Shown in pieces: positions 20,584 through 31,217 of a stretch of 64,000 nt of DNA. Under the pieces are notes generated by a model. That model saw only the letters and a program-made list of their open reading frames with translations, was not told the DNA's origin and made no database searches. Origin of the DNA: Arenicellaceae bacterium (GTDB taxonomy: Bacteria > Pseudomonadota > Gammaproteobacteria > Arenicellales > Arenicellaceae); assembly GCA_029246505.1 (NCBI GenBank), contig JAQWNC010000011.1, forward strand, positions 23,548 to 87,547, in the 5' to 3' direction. The translations under genes and the position numbers were made by a program. The number at the start of each line of letters is the position of its first letter. Position 1 is the first letter of the stretch.

Positions 20584-22392
20584 CTAATCCCCACCAATAT
20601 TAAGCACTGCCAGAAAAGCTTCCTGAGGTATTTCAACTGAGCCGATTTGCTTCATACGTTTTTTACCAGCTTTCTGTTTTTCCAGCAATTTTTTCTTACG
20701 CGTTATATCACCACCATAGCATTTTGCCGTGACATTTTTTCTAAGCGCTTTGACTGTTTCTCTGGCAATAATTTTAGATCCTATTGAAGCTTGGATCGCC
20801 ACGTCGAACATTTGCCTTGGGATAAGCTCACGCATCCGCTTAACCAGATCTCGGCCTCTATATTGTGACTGCTCACGATGCACTAATACGGCCAATGGAT
20901 CCACACAATCACCATTAATTAGCACGTCCACTTTTACCATGTCAGCTGCCTCATAGCCGAGCAACTCATAATCCAGAGAGGCATAACCACGGCTCACTGA
21001 TTTTAGTTTATCGAAAAAATCCATCACCACCTCACTCAATGGAATCTCAAAGGTAAGCATCGCCTGGCGCCCAAGATACTGAATATCTTTTTGTGTCCCC
21101 CGCTTCTCAATACATAAGGTAATAACAGCGCCAATATACTCTAATGGCATAAGCATATTGGCACGAATTATGGGTTCTCGAACTTGTTCAATACGGGACA
21201 AATCGGGCAACGCCGCAGGATTAGATATTGAGACTTCTTCGCCACTATTCAGCTCCACTTTATAAACCACTGTCGGCGCGGTAGTAATCAACTCAAGATC
21301 ATATTCTCGTTCAAGCCTCTCCTGTACTATTTCCATATGTAGCAAGCCTAGGAATCCACAGCGAAAGCCGAAACCAAGGGCATCAGAGGTCTCAGGTTCG
21401 AAGTGCAAAGATGCATCATTAAGGCTTAGTTTCCCAAGCGCATCTCTAAAGCTTTCAAAATCAGCAGAATTTACTGGATACAGTCCAGCAAAAACTCTAG
21501 GTTGAACTTCCTGAAAACCTACTAATGCTGTATCTACTGGTGATATTGAACTGGTGATTGTATCGCCAACTTTAGCATCAGTGATATTCTTTACACCACT
21601 AACTAAATAGCCAACCTCGCCACAGGCCAATTCCTTCTTTGGAGTACGTTTTGGCGAGAACACACCTAACTCGTCTATTTGATGGTCCTTACCGGTCGCC
21701 AGCATACGAATTTTATCTCTTAACTTAAGCGAGCCCTGCATCACCCTGACAAGCGAAACTGTACCCAAATAATTATCAAACCACGAATCAATGATTAGTG
21801 CCATGGTACCTGCTTCCGCATCACCTTGAGGGGCCGGGAGAATACGTACAATTTCCTCAAGCAACTCGCCTATGCCTATACCGGTCTTTGCACTAACGAG
21901 CAGTACACCGCTACAATCAATGCCAACGACATCTTCTATCTCGCTAGCCACTCGATCAGTATCAGCCGCAGGTAGATCAATTTTGTTCAGTACTGGCAAA
22001 ACTTCCAAACCTAGATCGACTGCGGTATAGCAATTAGCCACGGTTTGCGCTTCAACTCCCTGAGAAGCATCAACTACTAGGATAGCCCCCTCGCAAGCAG
22101 TTAATGATCGGGATACCTCATAAGAAAAATCCACGTGGCCCGGGGTATCGATCAAATTTAACTGATATTCAAGGCCATCTTTTGCCTGATACTTTAAGCT
22201 GACGCTTTGCGCCTTAATTGTGATTCCTCGCTCCCGTTCCAGCTCCATAGAGTCTAAAACCTGAGCCTCCATTTCACGGTCGCTTAAGCCATCACAATAT
22301 TGAATAAATCGGTCAGCTAATGTTGATTTACCATGATCAATATGCGCAATAATAGCAAAGTTTCGAATCAGGTTCTGGCGTTGATTACTCAA
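20584..22392 (-). CDS. lepA: Elongation factor 4 (LepA)
   Basis: EF4 is a ribosome-associated translational GTPase that can back-translocate stalled ribosomes and affects initiation. The 602-residue product has the P-loop [10 protein letters not shown], the DTPGHVDF G3 motif, the [10 protein letters not shown]4 motif, and the LepA-specific C-terminal domain. It is the first gene of the lepA-lepB-DUF4845-rnc-era-recO-pdxJ series and is divergent from nadB. The rpoE-rseA-rseB genes often found between lepA and nadB are missing; only 195 bp separates the two. Confidence 0.98.
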   Translation of the reverse strand: MSNQRQNLIRNFAIIAHIDHGKSTLADRFIQYCDGLSDREMEAQVLDSMELERERGITIKAQSVSLKYQAKDGLEYQLNLIDTPGHVDFSYEVSRSLTACEGAILVVDASQGVEAQTVANCYTAVDLGLEVLPVLNKIDLPAADTDRVASEIEDVVGIDCSGVLLVSAKTGIGIGELLEEIVRILPAPQGDAEAGTMALIIDSWFDNYLGTVSLVRVMQGSLKLRDKIRMLATGKDHQIDELGVFSPKRTPKKELACGEVGYLVSGVKNITDAKVGDTITSSISPVDTALVGFQEVQPRVFAGLYPVNSADFESFRDALGKLSLNDASLHFEPETSDALGFGFRCGFLGLLHMEIVQERLEREYDLELITTAPTVVYKVELNSGEEVSISNPAALPDLSRIEQVREPIIRANMLMPLEYIGAVITLCIEKRGTQKDIQYLGRQAMLTFEIPLSEVVMDFFDKLKSVSRGYASLDYELLGYEAADMVKVDVLINGDCVDPLAVLVHREQSQYRGRDLVKRMRELIPRQMFDVAIQASIGSKIIARETVKALRKNVTAKCYGGDITRKKKLLEKQKAGKKRMKQIGSVEIPQEAFLAVLNIGGD

Positions 22393-22587
22393 TCGTTAAT
22401 ACCTAGTGGGAATACTGTGAATACAATAAAAAAGACGCATCCGCGCCTTACAACATGGATTCTAACAAAATGCGCAGCATAACTATTGTCAATTACACAT
22501 TCTTACAGATGTTTTTTTAGTAATAGCCAGTAAGTATAGGTAGTCATATAATCGACTAAACAGTCAAAATTATTAGAAATCTCGCAA

Positions 22588-24231
22588 ATGAACAAGAATC
22601 ATACCGAAGTATTGATCATCGGGGGCGGTGTCGCAGGACTGAGCTTGAGCCTCAGGCTTGCCCAATCAGGCATTAAGGTTACGCTAATATCCAAGGAAGA
22701 GCTTACCGAAGGCAGCAGTCTTTATGCGCAAGGTGGGATTGCAGCGGTACTAAACAAGGAAGATTCATTCGCTTCACACATCGAAGACACTTTGACCGCG
22801 GGTGCAGGTTTATGCAACCGACAAACAGTAGGCTACATTGTAGAAAATGCTCCTGATGCAATCGACTGGTTGGTTGACAATGGTGTTGAATTTACGGTTA
22901 TCGATGGCCCAGAGTACGACGGCGCTGATTCGAAATATCACCTCACTCGCGAAGGAGGCCATTCTCATCGTAGAGTTATACATGCGCAAGATGCCACCGG
23001 CCGAGAAGTCGCGACTACACTGGAAAACCTAGTTCGAGCAGAACCCGGAATAACTACCCTTGAGCATCACATTGCGATTGATTTAATCACTGCGCAAAAA
23101 CTGGGCTTGGCAAGCCCAGATCGTGCAGTTGGTGCTTATATTTTAGATACCAAAACTAGCAAAGTAGGGGTTATTTCGGCGGAATCTCTAGTACTAGCAA
23201 CGGGTGGTGCTTCAAAATCATATCTCTACACAAGTAACCCGGATACTTCGACAGGTGATGGAATAGCGATGGCGTGGCGGGCAGGTTGTCGAATCTCTAA
23301 TATGGAATTTGTTCAATTTCATCCAACCTGCTTGTATCATCCACAAGCAAAATCGTTGCTAATATCTGAGGCTGTGCGAGGAGAAGGTGGTCGTTTGCTG
23401 TTGCCTGATGGCACACGGTTCATGAAACAACATCATGAATTAGGAGAACTCGCACCTCGAGATATTGTCGCTCGTGCGATCGACTATGAAATGAAATTAC
23501 ATGGACTCGATTCGGTATTTTTAGACATCAGCCACAAACCTAAAGATTTTATCTTAGAGCACTTTCCAAATATCTATAAAAACTGCATGCAGTACGGTTT
23601 TGATATATGCCAAGAACCCGTTCCCGTGGTACCAGCAGCGCATTATACCTGTGGTGGTGTTGTCACCGATTTACAAGGCCGAACTGATCTAACCAATTTA
23701 TATTGTGTCGGCGAAGCCTCGTGCACTGGGCTACATGGCGCTAATCGCTTAGCTAGCAATTCTTTGCTCGAATGTCTCGTAATGGCAGACGCAAGCGCCA
23801 AACATATCTCAGCAAATTGTACTAAAACGAAAATATCACCGGCTATACCCGAATGGGATGAAAGCCGAGTAACAGATCCGGACGAACGTATTGTGGTAGC
23901 GCATAATTGGGATGAATTACGCCGCTTCATGTGGGATTACGTTGGCATTGTTCGAACCGATAAGCGGCTGGAGCGAGCAGCTCATCGAATCGATCTGCTC
24001 AAGGAAGAAATTCGCGATTATTACAGTAATTTTAAAGTATCCAGCGACTTATTAGAATTGCGAAACTTGGTCACTGTCGCAGATTTGACCGTTCAATGCG
24101 CCCTAAATCGTCGGGAAAGCAGAGGCTTACACTACACTCTAAATTATCCGAAAACTAAAAGAATCGCAAGAGATAGCGTAATCGTCCCTACCAACTATCC
24201 TGCGCACGCAAATATGGTTAGTTGGGATTAA
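22588..24231 (+). CDS. nadB: L-aspartate oxidase
   Basis: NadB oxidises aspartate to iminoaspartate in the first step of NAD synthesis. The 547-residue flavoprotein has the dinucleotide fold GGGVAGLSLSLRLAQSG, the FAD-contact SSLYAQGGIAAVL, the QFHPTCLYHP active-site block and the SRGLHYTLNYP C-terminal motif that separates NadB from fumarate reductases. Length is normal. It is transcribed away from lepA with no rpoE between. Confidence 0.97.
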   Translation: MNKNHTEVLIIGGGVAGLSLSLRLAQSGIKVTLISKEELTEGSSLYAQGGIAAVLNKEDSFASHIEDTLTAGAGLCNRQTVGYIVENAPDAIDWLVDNGVEFTVIDGPEYDGADSKYHLTREGGHSHRRVIHAQDATGREVATTLENLVRAEPGITTLEHHIAIDLITAQKLGLASPDRAVGAYILDTKTSKVGVISAESLVLATGGASKSYLYTSNPDTSTGDGIAMAWRAGCRISNMEFVQFHPTCLYHPQAKSLLISEAVRGEGGRLLLPDGTRFMKQHHELGELAPRDIVARAIDYEMKLHGLDSVFLDISHKPKDFILEHFPNIYKNCMQYGFDICQEPVPVVPAAHYTCGGVVTDLQGRTDLTNLYCVGEASCTGLHGANRLASNSLLECLVMADASAKHISANCTKTKISPAIPEWDESRVTDPDERIVVAHNWDELRRFMWDYVGIVRTDKRLERAAHRIDLLKEEIRDYYSNFKVSSDLLELRNLVTVADLTVQCALNRRESRGLHYTLNYPKTKRIARDSVIVPTNYPAHANMVSWD

Positions 24232-24499
24232 ATACTCGTTACTAAACCTGAGAATTCATCAGTCACCAAACTCGTCTATCCGTTTTCCTATATTGATAGC
24301 GAGTTACCGAACTTCCGGTTATCGCCTAAAATTCCGGACAATAGTGTTATGAGATATATGATGTGTTCATTCTCAACCATTAGCCCTACCTTAGAAAATT
24401 TTTCGCCTATCTAGGTGAGAGTTGGAATGACTGCTTATTGCCCAAAGCGGTCACTGATAGTTAAGCACTATGGACACGCTGCTGGGTAAGTGATTTTTT

Positions 24500-24739
24500 A
24501 CCAAATCGGGCGCTTTCTCCACGGTTACGCCGTTATTAATTGAAAAAAGTGATCTAATTATCACTCTGCCTTTACTACTTGCGAACAAATTCAAGATTTT
24601 TCCCCGCCTTGAGATTCTTGATTTACCGATAGGCCTTGGACCGTTTCCCTATGCACAGGTATGCGATGTCCGTCGTGATACCGATTCCCTGAATATCTGG
24701 CTTAGAGATTTAATGCGCAAACAATGCAAAAAGATCTAG
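24500..24739 (+). pseudogene. Remnant of a LysR-type transcriptional regulator (C-terminal part)
   Basis: Translating from about 24503 gives a run ending at the TAG at 24737-24739 that matches the last third of the LysR substrate-binding domain: FSTVTPLLIEKSDLIITLP, then a PLPIPLPPF-like segment (LPIGLGPFPYA), and the WLRDLM ending characteristic of the family. A TGA interrupts the frame just upstream near 24491, and no HTH domain or start codon exists between nadB and this point. The 268 bp before it (24232-24499) hold nothing else that I recognise. The original target genes are unknown. Confidence 0.75.
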
Positions 24740-24742
24740 GGA

Positions 24743-25567
24743 TTAGTCGATGGACTCAGGCTCGTAACCAACTCCCTCCCATCCATCCGAAGGTCGTATG
24801 ATAGTTAATATTTGCAACCGAGGCGAACCATCACGCGCCCTCCTGCCTTCTACTTCGACTATATCACCGACACTCAGACCCCTTTGTTTCCAGCCTCTAC
24901 GATGCAGGATATTTCGCGGATATGTCTCTGACTCCCACAAAACAACTTCACCATCATCCGTCTTTGACCAGTCCATGGCCACCGTGATTGGTTTACGATA
25001 ATATTCTGGATCATCAATCGTCATTTCAATTCGCTTTTTCCCGGGTTCGAGTAGTGTGTGCTTTTCAATGACATGGATATTTTCACTATGGGGAAAGGCT
25101 TGTGGCCGCAAATAACCCGCTTCGACACCGATAGTATCAATAGTCAATGTGTTGCCCTCTATCTTACCCGTGGAGTGGCCCATTAACGATAGTAATGGGT
25201 CGTCCGGATGATCGCGTCCATCAAGAAAAACGCGTCGTACCTGGTGCTGGTATTCATACAACATAGTGATGCGATCGTCCTGCTGTATGATTTCATGGGG
25301 AAAAGGTGCGGAAGCAATACGTACCAAATGAAAGACACACAGGTGAGTGGGATCATTGAGGGGGTCGGTAGCCCAGACATCCTGCTCGGCCTGACCCTTT
25401 TCAGTAAAAGGTGGCTTAACCGGCCAGGGTTCTGTTGCCCACTGGTCCGCTACCCATATGCCGGAAAAATCTGGCAGCTCATCTGCGAATGCTGGCGAAA
25501 TGAACAAGCTGAAAGTGGCAACTGTAAATATCAAGCGTAAATCGTGGCTGAATTTCATAACAATCAT
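24743..25567 (-). CDS. Exported protein of unknown function (two-part, DUF6152-like C-terminus)
   Basis: The 274-residue product has a signal peptide (MKFSHDLRLIF to SPAFA; the ATG at 25558 is an alternative start). The middle resembles a family of secreted proteins common in soil and marine bacteria, with the block FPHEIIQQDDRITMLYEYQHQVRR, here split as a P-x-E-I-x-Q start and a QVRR end, then a DGRDHPDD turn and GHSTGKIEGNTLTIDT. The last 60 residues (HRRGWKQRGLSVGDIVEVEG and DGSPR) resemble the C-terminal part of DUF6152 proteins. Function is unknown. It converges on the LysR remnant and is bounded by sdhE. Confidence 0.65.
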   Translation of the reverse strand: MIVMKFSHDLRLIFTVATFSLFISPAFADELPDFSGIWVADQWATEPWPVKPPFTEKGQAEQDVWATDPLNDPTHLCVFHLVRIASAPFPHEIIQQDDRITMLYEYQHQVRRVFLDGRDHPDDPLLSLMGHSTGKIEGNTLTIDTIGVEAGYLRPQAFPHSENIHVIEKHTLLEPGKKRIEMTIDDPEYYRKPITVAMDWSKTDDGEVVLWESETYPRNILHRRGWKQRGLSVGDIVEVEGRRARDGSPRLQILTIIRPSDGWEGVGYEPESID

Positions 25568-25794
25568 TTTTATGAATTGGGTGTCATATAAATATAGCGT
25601 ATGGGAAGAATAAACACCCTATACCCATAATCAAGAAGTATCAATCAGCCCAAACATCTCGTAAATCCTTTTATCTCTAACATTACGAATGACCGCTTTG
25701 AGTATATAGCGATCACAGCGGTAACACGAAAGGAGTGTAGGTTAATCTGTATCAGCGGTTAACAGAACCCAAAGCATAGATATAAAGTAGGCAG

Positions 25795-26043
25795 TTACTC
25801 GACTAGATTAGCTAGTTTCTCAACGATACCCTGCACATCTTTTTCATCTGATGAACTGCGTGCAAATATCCAATCCATAATTATTGGATCTTGTACTTCC
25901 AATAATTTGCAGAATGCGGTCTTTTCAGAGTTGCTTAAAGTGTCATAAGAGTGATCGAGAAACTGGGTCAACAATACATCCAGCTCACGGACACCACGAC
26001 GACATCGCCAACGAATTTTACCGGCTGGTAAAACCTCCCTCAT
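25795..26043 (-). CDS. sdhE: FAD assembly factor SdhE
   Basis: SdhE promotes covalent flavinylation of SdhA. The 82-residue helical protein has the conserved surface motif RRGVRELDVLL near its start, in place of the usual RRGMLELD, and the usual length. It lies 73 bp downstream of sdhB on the same strand, so the assembly factor is linked to its client operon. Confidence 0.9.
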   Translation of the reverse strand: MREVLPAGKIRWRCRRGVRELDVLLTQFLDHSYDTLSNSEKTAFCKLLEVQDPIIMDWIFARSSSDEKDVQGIVEKLANLVE

Positions 26044-26116
26044 ATCGACCCGATCACAGTGAGCGCATCCAGATCAATATAAAGATACGATTTCACTGGG
26101 CCGCTTGTTTGTCCTT

Positions 26117-26902
26117 TTACAGTGCCCGTTCTGCAATCAACTTTTTGATTTCGCCGATTGCTTTACCAGGATTCAAATCTTTCGGGCACGTATTTGTGCA
26201 ATTCATGATGGTATGACACCGATATAATTTGAACGGATCCTCCAATTCATCAAGTCGATCACCAGTAGCGTCATCCCGTGAGTCTACTATCCAGCGATAA
26301 GCCTGCAACAAAACAGCTGGCCCCAAATAGCGATCGCTGTTCCACCAATAACTGGGGCAAGACGTGGAACAGCAAGCGCACATAATACATTCATAAAGAC
26401 CATCAAGCTTGGAGCGATCTTCTTTCGATTGTAAACGTTCTTTGCCAGGCGAGACCGGTGTATCCGATTTCAGCCAGGGCTTTATCGAAGCGTACTGCGC
26501 GTAAAAATGCGTCATATCTGGCACTAAGTCTTTAACGACAGGCATGTGCGGTAATGGGTAAATTTTAACAGCGCCTTTACAGTCGCTAATTGCCTTTATG
26601 CAAGCCAGCGTATTAGTACCATCAATATTCATAGCACAAGAACCACAAATACCTTCCCGACAAGAACGCCTAAAGGTCAGAGTCGGATCAATTTCATTTT
26701 TGATCTTAATTATTGCATCTAAAACCATTGGCCCGCAGGTATCCATATCCAACTCATAAAAGTCAAGACTAGGATTATCCTCATCTTCTGGAGCCCAGCG
26801 GTAGATATTAAATTTTTTAACATTTTTGCTACCTTCCGGAGCTGGAAAATGTCGGCCTTTTTTAATTTTGGAGTTAGCTGGTAGGGTAAATTCTGCCATC
26901 AT
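26117..26902 (-). CDS. sdhB: Succinate dehydrogenase iron-sulfur subunit
   Basis: SdhB carries the [2Fe-2S], [4Fe-4S] and [3Fe-4S] clusters that pass electrons from SdhA to quinone. The 261-residue product shows the [2Fe-2S] ligands C81, C86, C89 and C101, and two later clusters in [12 protein letters not shown] and [17 protein letters not shown]. The N-terminus is about 20 residues longer than the E. coli protein. It is followed by sdhE. Confidence 0.98.
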   Translation of the reverse strand: MMAEFTLPANSKIKKGRHFPAPEGSKNVKKFNIYRWAPEDEDNPSLDFYELDMDTCGPMVLDAIIKIKNEIDPTLTFRRSCREGICGSCAMNIDGTNTLACIKAISDCKGAVKIYPLPHMPVVKDLVPDMTHFYAQYASIKPWLKSDTPVSPGKERLQSKEDRSKLDGLYECIMCACCSTSCPSYWWNSDRYLGPAVLLQAYRWIVDSRDDATGDRLDELEDPFKLYRCHTIMNCTNTCPKDLNPGKAIGEIKKLIAERAL

Positions 26903-27010
26903 TAGGTCCTATACTGATCCGCCACCGTTAGTGAATTAATCAATGTTTAGTTGCTTGTGTATGTAAGTTGGTTGTAAATGTTCGGCTAGAATATTTATTC
27001 TTATCGAAAA

Positions 27011-28792
27011 CTAATAAACACGCGCTTTTGGTTGGATATATTCAATATCGTCAGTCAATGTAAAATCATGTACTGCTCGGTATTCAAATTTCACGTCGCC
27101 ATCAAACCAGGCCAAAGTATGTTTCATCCAGTTCTCGTCATCACGATCTGGAAAATCCTCACGGGCATGAGCACCACGGCTTTCTTTACGATTGTGTGCT
27201 GAATTCACAGTTACCACGGCTTGAGAAAGCAGGTTTTCCAATTCCAGCGTTTCAATTAAGTCAGTATTCCACGTTAACCCACGGTCGACGGTTTTCACAT
27301 CTTTAAAGCTATCGTATACTTGCGCCATACCATCAACACCCTCCTGCAATACCTCTTCGGTGCGAAATACTGCACAGTTGGCTTGCATGGTACGCTGCAT
27401 ATCCAGTCGAATTTTGGAGGTAAGTCGTCCTCCGTCCGCATATCGTAGTTTATCCAGCCGATCAATACTTTGTTCGCCAGCTTTCTCTGGAAGGTCCGGT
27501 ATCGATTCGTTTTTATCGATAATTTCGGCCGCTCGCAAAGCTGCTGCTCGCCCAAACACGATTATATCCAACAAGGAATTTGACCCCAATCGGTTGGCGC
27601 CGTGTACAGAAACTGACGCTGCCTCACCAATTGCCATCAGACCCGGCACGTAAGACTCAGCGTCACCTCCGACTGCCGCGCGCACTTCACCGTGGTAATT
27701 AGTTGGAATCCCGCCCATGTTGTAATGCACTGTTGGTAATACTGGAATCGGTACTCTTGTTACATCAACGCCAGAAAAAATTCGATCTGACTCAGATATT
27801 CCCGGTAGTCGTTCAGCCAATAGTTCCGGCCCAAGATGTTCAAGATGTAAATGAATATGGTCTTTATCTGCGCCAACACCACGACCTTCCCTTATTTCGA
27901 TGGTCATTGACCGTGACACAACATCTCGCGATGCCAAATCTTTCGCGTTAGGCGCGTAACGTTCCATAAATCTCTCGCCTTCGGAATTGGTTAAATAGCC
28001 CCCTTCACCACGCGCACCTTCTGTTATGAGGCAACCAGCGCCATATATACCCGTAGGGTGAAATTGAACGAACTCCATATCTTCTAACGGCAAACCCGCT
28101 CGCAACGCCATACCGCCACCGTCACCAGTGCACGTATGCGCCGACGTAGCTGAAAAATATGCGCGCCCGTATCCGCCCGTAGCCAAAACTGTAATACGTG
28201 CGTTAAATCGATGAATTGAACCATCTTCCATGCACATCGCTATCGCACCCCGACATTCGCCATTAACCATGATCAGATCAAGTACAAAATACTCGATAAA
28301 AAATGTCGCATCGTGCTTTAAGCTTTGTTGATACAAAGTGTGGAGTATCGCGTGCCCGGTTCTATCTGCCGCTGCACAGGTACGCAATGCTTGACCTTCA
28401 CCAAAGTGCGTTGTCATTCCACCAAATGCACGTTGATAAATTTTACCTTCCTCGGTCCGGGAAAATGGCACGCCGTAGTGCTCTAACTCATACACTGCGG
28501 CAGCGGCATTCCGACACATATATTCAATTGCGTCCTGATCGCCCAACCAATCAGAGCCTTTTACGGTGTCGTACATATGCCACCGCCAATCATCTTCGCC
28601 CATATTAGCCAAGGCGGCACTCATGCCGCCTTGTGCCGCTACTGTATGGCTTCGAGTAGGAAATACTTTTGTGAGGCAAGCAGTAGACAAACCTGCAGCG
28701 GCCATACCAAAAGTAGCCCGCAAACCCGCGCCACCAGCACCCACAATCAACACGTCATACGTATGATCAGTTATTTTATAATCACCTGGCAT
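27011..28792 (-). CDS. sdhA: Succinate dehydrogenase flavoprotein subunit
   Basis: SdhA oxidises succinate to fumarate with covalently bound FAD. The 593-residue product has [14 protein letters not shown], the flavinylated His49 in [11 protein letters not shown], the [11 protein letters not shown] and [10 protein letters not shown] active-site blocks, and the [19 protein letters not shown]-terminal motif. Length is normal. It is preceded by sdhD with a 6-bp gap and followed by sdhB after 108 bp. Confidence 0.98.
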   Translation of the reverse strand: MPGDYKITDHTYDVLIVGAGGAGLRATFGMAAAGLSTACLTKVFPTRSHTVAAQGGMSAALANMGEDDWRWHMYDTVKGSDWLGDQDAIEYMCRNAAAAVYELEHYGVPFSRTEEGKIYQRAFGGMTTHFGEGQALRTCAAADRTGHAILHTLYQQSLKHDATFFIEYFVLDLIMVNGECRGAIAMCMEDGSIHRFNARITVLATGGYGRAYFSATSAHTCTGDGGGMALRAGLPLEDMEFVQFHPTGIYGAGCLITEGARGEGGYLTNSEGERFMERYAPNAKDLASRDVVSRSMTIEIREGRGVGADKDHIHLHLEHLGPELLAERLPGISESDRIFSGVDVTRVPIPVLPTVHYNMGGIPTNYHGEVRAAVGGDAESYVPGLMAIGEAASVSVHGANRLGSNSLLDIIVFGRAAALRAAEIIDKNESIPDLPEKAGEQSIDRLDKLRYADGGRLTSKIRLDMQRTMQANCAVFRTEEVLQEGVDGMAQVYDSFKDVKTVDRGLTWNTDLIETLELENLLSQAVVTVNSAHNRKESRGAHAREDFPDRDDENWMKHTLAWFDGDVKFEYRAVHDFTLTDDIEYIQPKARVY

Positions 28793-28798
28793 ATTCGG

Positions 28799-29191
28799 TC
28801 AGCCTCCGATGGCCACTTTTAAAATAGACACGACTGAAACAACAGCCAATAACAAGGACCCACCTTTAACCAATAACAGTAATGTCATGCTAACCGACTT
28901 AGTATGAATATAGTCTTCAATAACAACTTGTATTCCGGTTTGCCCGTGATACAAAGAAACAAGCACAAACAACAACATCAAGCTGGAATTTAGCGGAGAG
29001 CCAAACCAGCTTATGACAGCTCCATACGGCGCAGCAAAAATAGCCAGTAACGAATAAACAAACCATAAACAAAGCGGAATTAGCGCCACTGCAGAGATTC
29101 GCTGTAACCACCAATGAGACAACCCCTCATTGGCAGAACCCAAACCACGGGCATTTTTTAATGGACTCCTAAACTTCATTTTTCGCCTCAA
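28799..29191 (-). CDS. sdhD: Succinate dehydrogenase membrane anchor subunit D
   Basis: SdhD is one of two hydrophobic anchors that hold heme b and the quinone site. The 130-residue product has three membrane helices (about residues 33-53, 64-84, 98-122), the HWWLQRISAVALIPL block and the YHGQTGIQVVIEDYIHT block whose His is the expected heme ligand region. It lies between sdhC and sdhA. Confidence 0.93.
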   Translation of the reverse strand: MRRKMKFRSPLKNARGLGSANEGLSHWWLQRISAVALIPLCLWFVYSLLAIFAAPYGAVISWFGSPLNSSLMLLFVLVSLYHGQTGIQVVIEDYIHTKSVSMTLLLLVKGGSLLLAVVSVVSILKVAIGG

Positions 29192-29300
29192 CCATTGCCT
29201 TAACTAACATCTAAACTCTTACGGGAATTATATTTTCAGTTACAAATTTATCGCCAATTCAAACCACGACTAGACAGTAAAACACTCTAACGAACCAAAC

Positions 29301-29693
29301 CTAAATTAACCCGTAAGCACACAACCACGTAGCCAGTGTCATCAGTATCGAAACAACGACAACTGCTGCACCACTCCGGTACAAGGTTGAAATTTCATAC
29401 CCTTTACCAATATCCCAAAATAGATGTCGAACCCCATTACAGAGATGGTAGAAAATCGAAAAAGTCCAACCAAGCAGTAATAAACGCCCAACTGGATAAG
29501 CCAAATATTTCATCGCGTGACCGTAGTTGTGCTCACCAGATTGCAACATGTACAGCCACAAGACTAGAACTGGTATTCCTACCATCAAGAAAATCCCAGT
29601 ACCCCGGTGAAAAATTGACAGAACCATAGTTAATTGCAAACTATAAACCTGCAAATGAGGTGACAGTGGGCGGTCAGTATTAATATTCGACAT
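29301..29693 (-). CDS. sdhC: Succinate dehydrogenase cytochrome b556 subunit C
   Basis: SdhC is the larger membrane anchor. The 130-residue product has the family start RPLSPHLQVYSLQLTMVLSI, the SIFHRGTGIFL motif and the HLCNGVRHLFWDIGKG motif with the heme-binding His, plus three membrane helices. It is the first anchor gene of sdhCDAB; the small SdhAF4 gene precedes it by about 47 bp. Confidence 0.95.
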   Translation of the reverse strand: MSNINTDRPLSPHLQVYSLQLTMVLSIFHRGTGIFLMVGIPVLVLWLYMLQSGEHNYGHAMKYLAYPVGRLLLLGWTFSIFYHLCNGVRHLFWDIGKGYEISTLYRSGAAVVVVSILMTLATWLCAYGLI

Positions 29694-29740
29694 AGCTATA
29701 CGTAGTTCTTGTTATGTGCGGCCGGGGCTACACGGGAACA

Positions 29741-29995
29741 TTAAAAATCGTAACAACGACCTTTGTGCTCCCAATCCCCATAACGTGTAGGCTCAGGACC
29801 ATCAGTACCGCCAACTTCTATTGCGGTAGAATTTTCACTCTTTTTAGCCTGGGCATGGACTGCTGGAAATGTGGGAACCGATAATTCGGCAGCAGCAGCC
29901 TCAAGAATAGGTTTTGCGGCAGTCGTGGTGAAATTCGCATCGACATCCGTCGAAACCCCACTCACTGATTCACCATTTTTAATACTATTATTCAT
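29741..29995 (-). CDS. DUF1674 protein, SdhAF4-type succinate dehydrogenase assembly factor
   Basis: The 84-residue product has a disordered, low-complexity N-terminus and the DUF1674 C-terminal signature GPEPTRYGDWEHKGRCYDF. Mitochondrial and alphaproteobacterial members (SDHAF4) bind flavinylated SdhA and help it dock to SdhB. Its place directly upstream of sdhC supports the same role here. It is less common in gammaproteobacterial sdh operons, so the operon carries two dedicated assembly factors, SdhE and this one. Confidence 0.85.
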   Translation of the reverse strand: MNNSIKNGESVSGVSTDVDANFTTTAAKPILEAAAAELSVPTFPAVHAQAKKSENSTAIEVGGTDGPEPTRYGDWEHKGRCYDF

Positions 29996-30145
29996 CGATT
30001 CAAGATTATCTACATGCTTGATATATCAACGTAATTAGCGACTAAGCAGGCATTTTTCGAGCGCCCAAGATGTTACCATACCAACTGAAAATTGCTACTG
30101 CTGCTTGGCAATCAAGCTCACTCTCTAAATCAACAATTAATTTCT

Positions 30146-31102
30146 ATGCCTACCCCTGCAAAATTTTTACAAATAATTCTCGTTACAGGAGATGACCGAA
30201 TCGCCTTTCTTCAAGGGCAGCTAAGCTGCGAGATGGTTAACGCAGAAGGTTCGATTCAGCTAGCGACAATGTGCAATCCAAAAGGCAGAATTATTACAAT
30301 ATTTCACGTTATCTGCACGAGTGAAGCAGTCTATTTAGTCGCGAGAGCAGACCTCATTGAACCCGCGTCTACTCACCTGAAACGTTTTGTATTTAGAAGC
30401 AAAGTACAAATTAGCCACCAACATTCCATAAATGTCTTTCTGTCCGACACTACTAGTAACCCCGAACACACCTTGCTCATACCAGGGACCATCGAAGAGT
30501 TAAATAACAGTAATGTGCGCGCCCGGCTAGCTAACCCAAACACTGTGGAATTAACACTATCAACCAATGCCGATTCTAGTGTGATAGGTAATTTTTCTAG
30601 TAATGACAGCGAACAGAATGCGGAATTCTTTTGGTCTTACCAAATGCATGCAAGTGCTATACCTGAATTAACACTTGAGCAAAGTGAGAAATACCTACCT
30701 GAGCCTCTAAACTTGGATTTAAGCGGAGGTATTAGCTTCGAAAAGGGGTGTTATACCGGCCAAGAAGTCATCGCGCGCATGCACTACCTCGGCAAAGCCA
30801 AAAAGCGTTTATACCAGTTTGCTACGAACAACCCCATAATAATTAACGGGGCGATGTCAGTGTTTGACCAGCAAGGTAATAATATTGGCGAAGTCTTCAG
30901 TGTCACAGCAGATTATAAAAGCTTAATAACAACCTCTCCAATAGCAGCTAGTCATTCTGAAAAAAGTCTTATTGGCTTAGCCATCTTAACTAGACACCCA
31001 CCTGATAACACAATCGACTCGGAAACCCATCAGTACTGGATAAATCAGGCTCCAGATGAGCCCGACTCGATAAGCATTAAGGCGAGCTGTCCAAAATACT
31101 AA
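30146..31102 (+). CDS. ygfZ: Folate-dependent iron-sulfur cluster assembly protein YgfZ
   Basis: YgfZ (human IBA57 relative) helps build or repair [4Fe-4S] clusters and resembles aminomethyltransferase T. The signature KGCYTGQEVIAR is at about residues 199-210, with an early FLQGQLSCEM block. The ATG at 30146 is chosen; a TTG at 30092 would add 18 residues with no family match. The product of 318 residues is normal in length. It is divergent from the SdhAF4-sdh operon, so cofactor assembly and its clients lie together. Confidence 0.9.
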   Translation: MPTPAKFLQIILVTGDDRIAFLQGQLSCEMVNAEGSIQLATMCNPKGRIITIFHVICTSEAVYLVARADLIEPASTHLKRFVFRSKVQISHQHSINVFLSDTTSNPEHTLLIPGTIEELNNSNVRARLANPNTVELTLSTNADSSVIGNFSSNDSEQNAEFFWSYQMHASAIPELTLEQSEKYLPEPLNLDLSGGISFEKGCYTGQEVIARMHYLGKAKKRLYQFATNNPIIINGAMSVFDQQGNNIGEVFSVTADYKSLITTSPIAASHSEKSLIGLAILTRHPPDNTIDSETHQYWINQAPDEPDSISIKASCPKY

Positions 31103-31217
31103 CTATACAAAACAACAACGCAGATAAACGGAAAACCAATGGTCTGAAATAGCCTGAAATAAATGCTGAAAAGCCCAAACCACCCTTTTAAATAAAGTGA
31201 CTAATCAGAGGGTTCAT

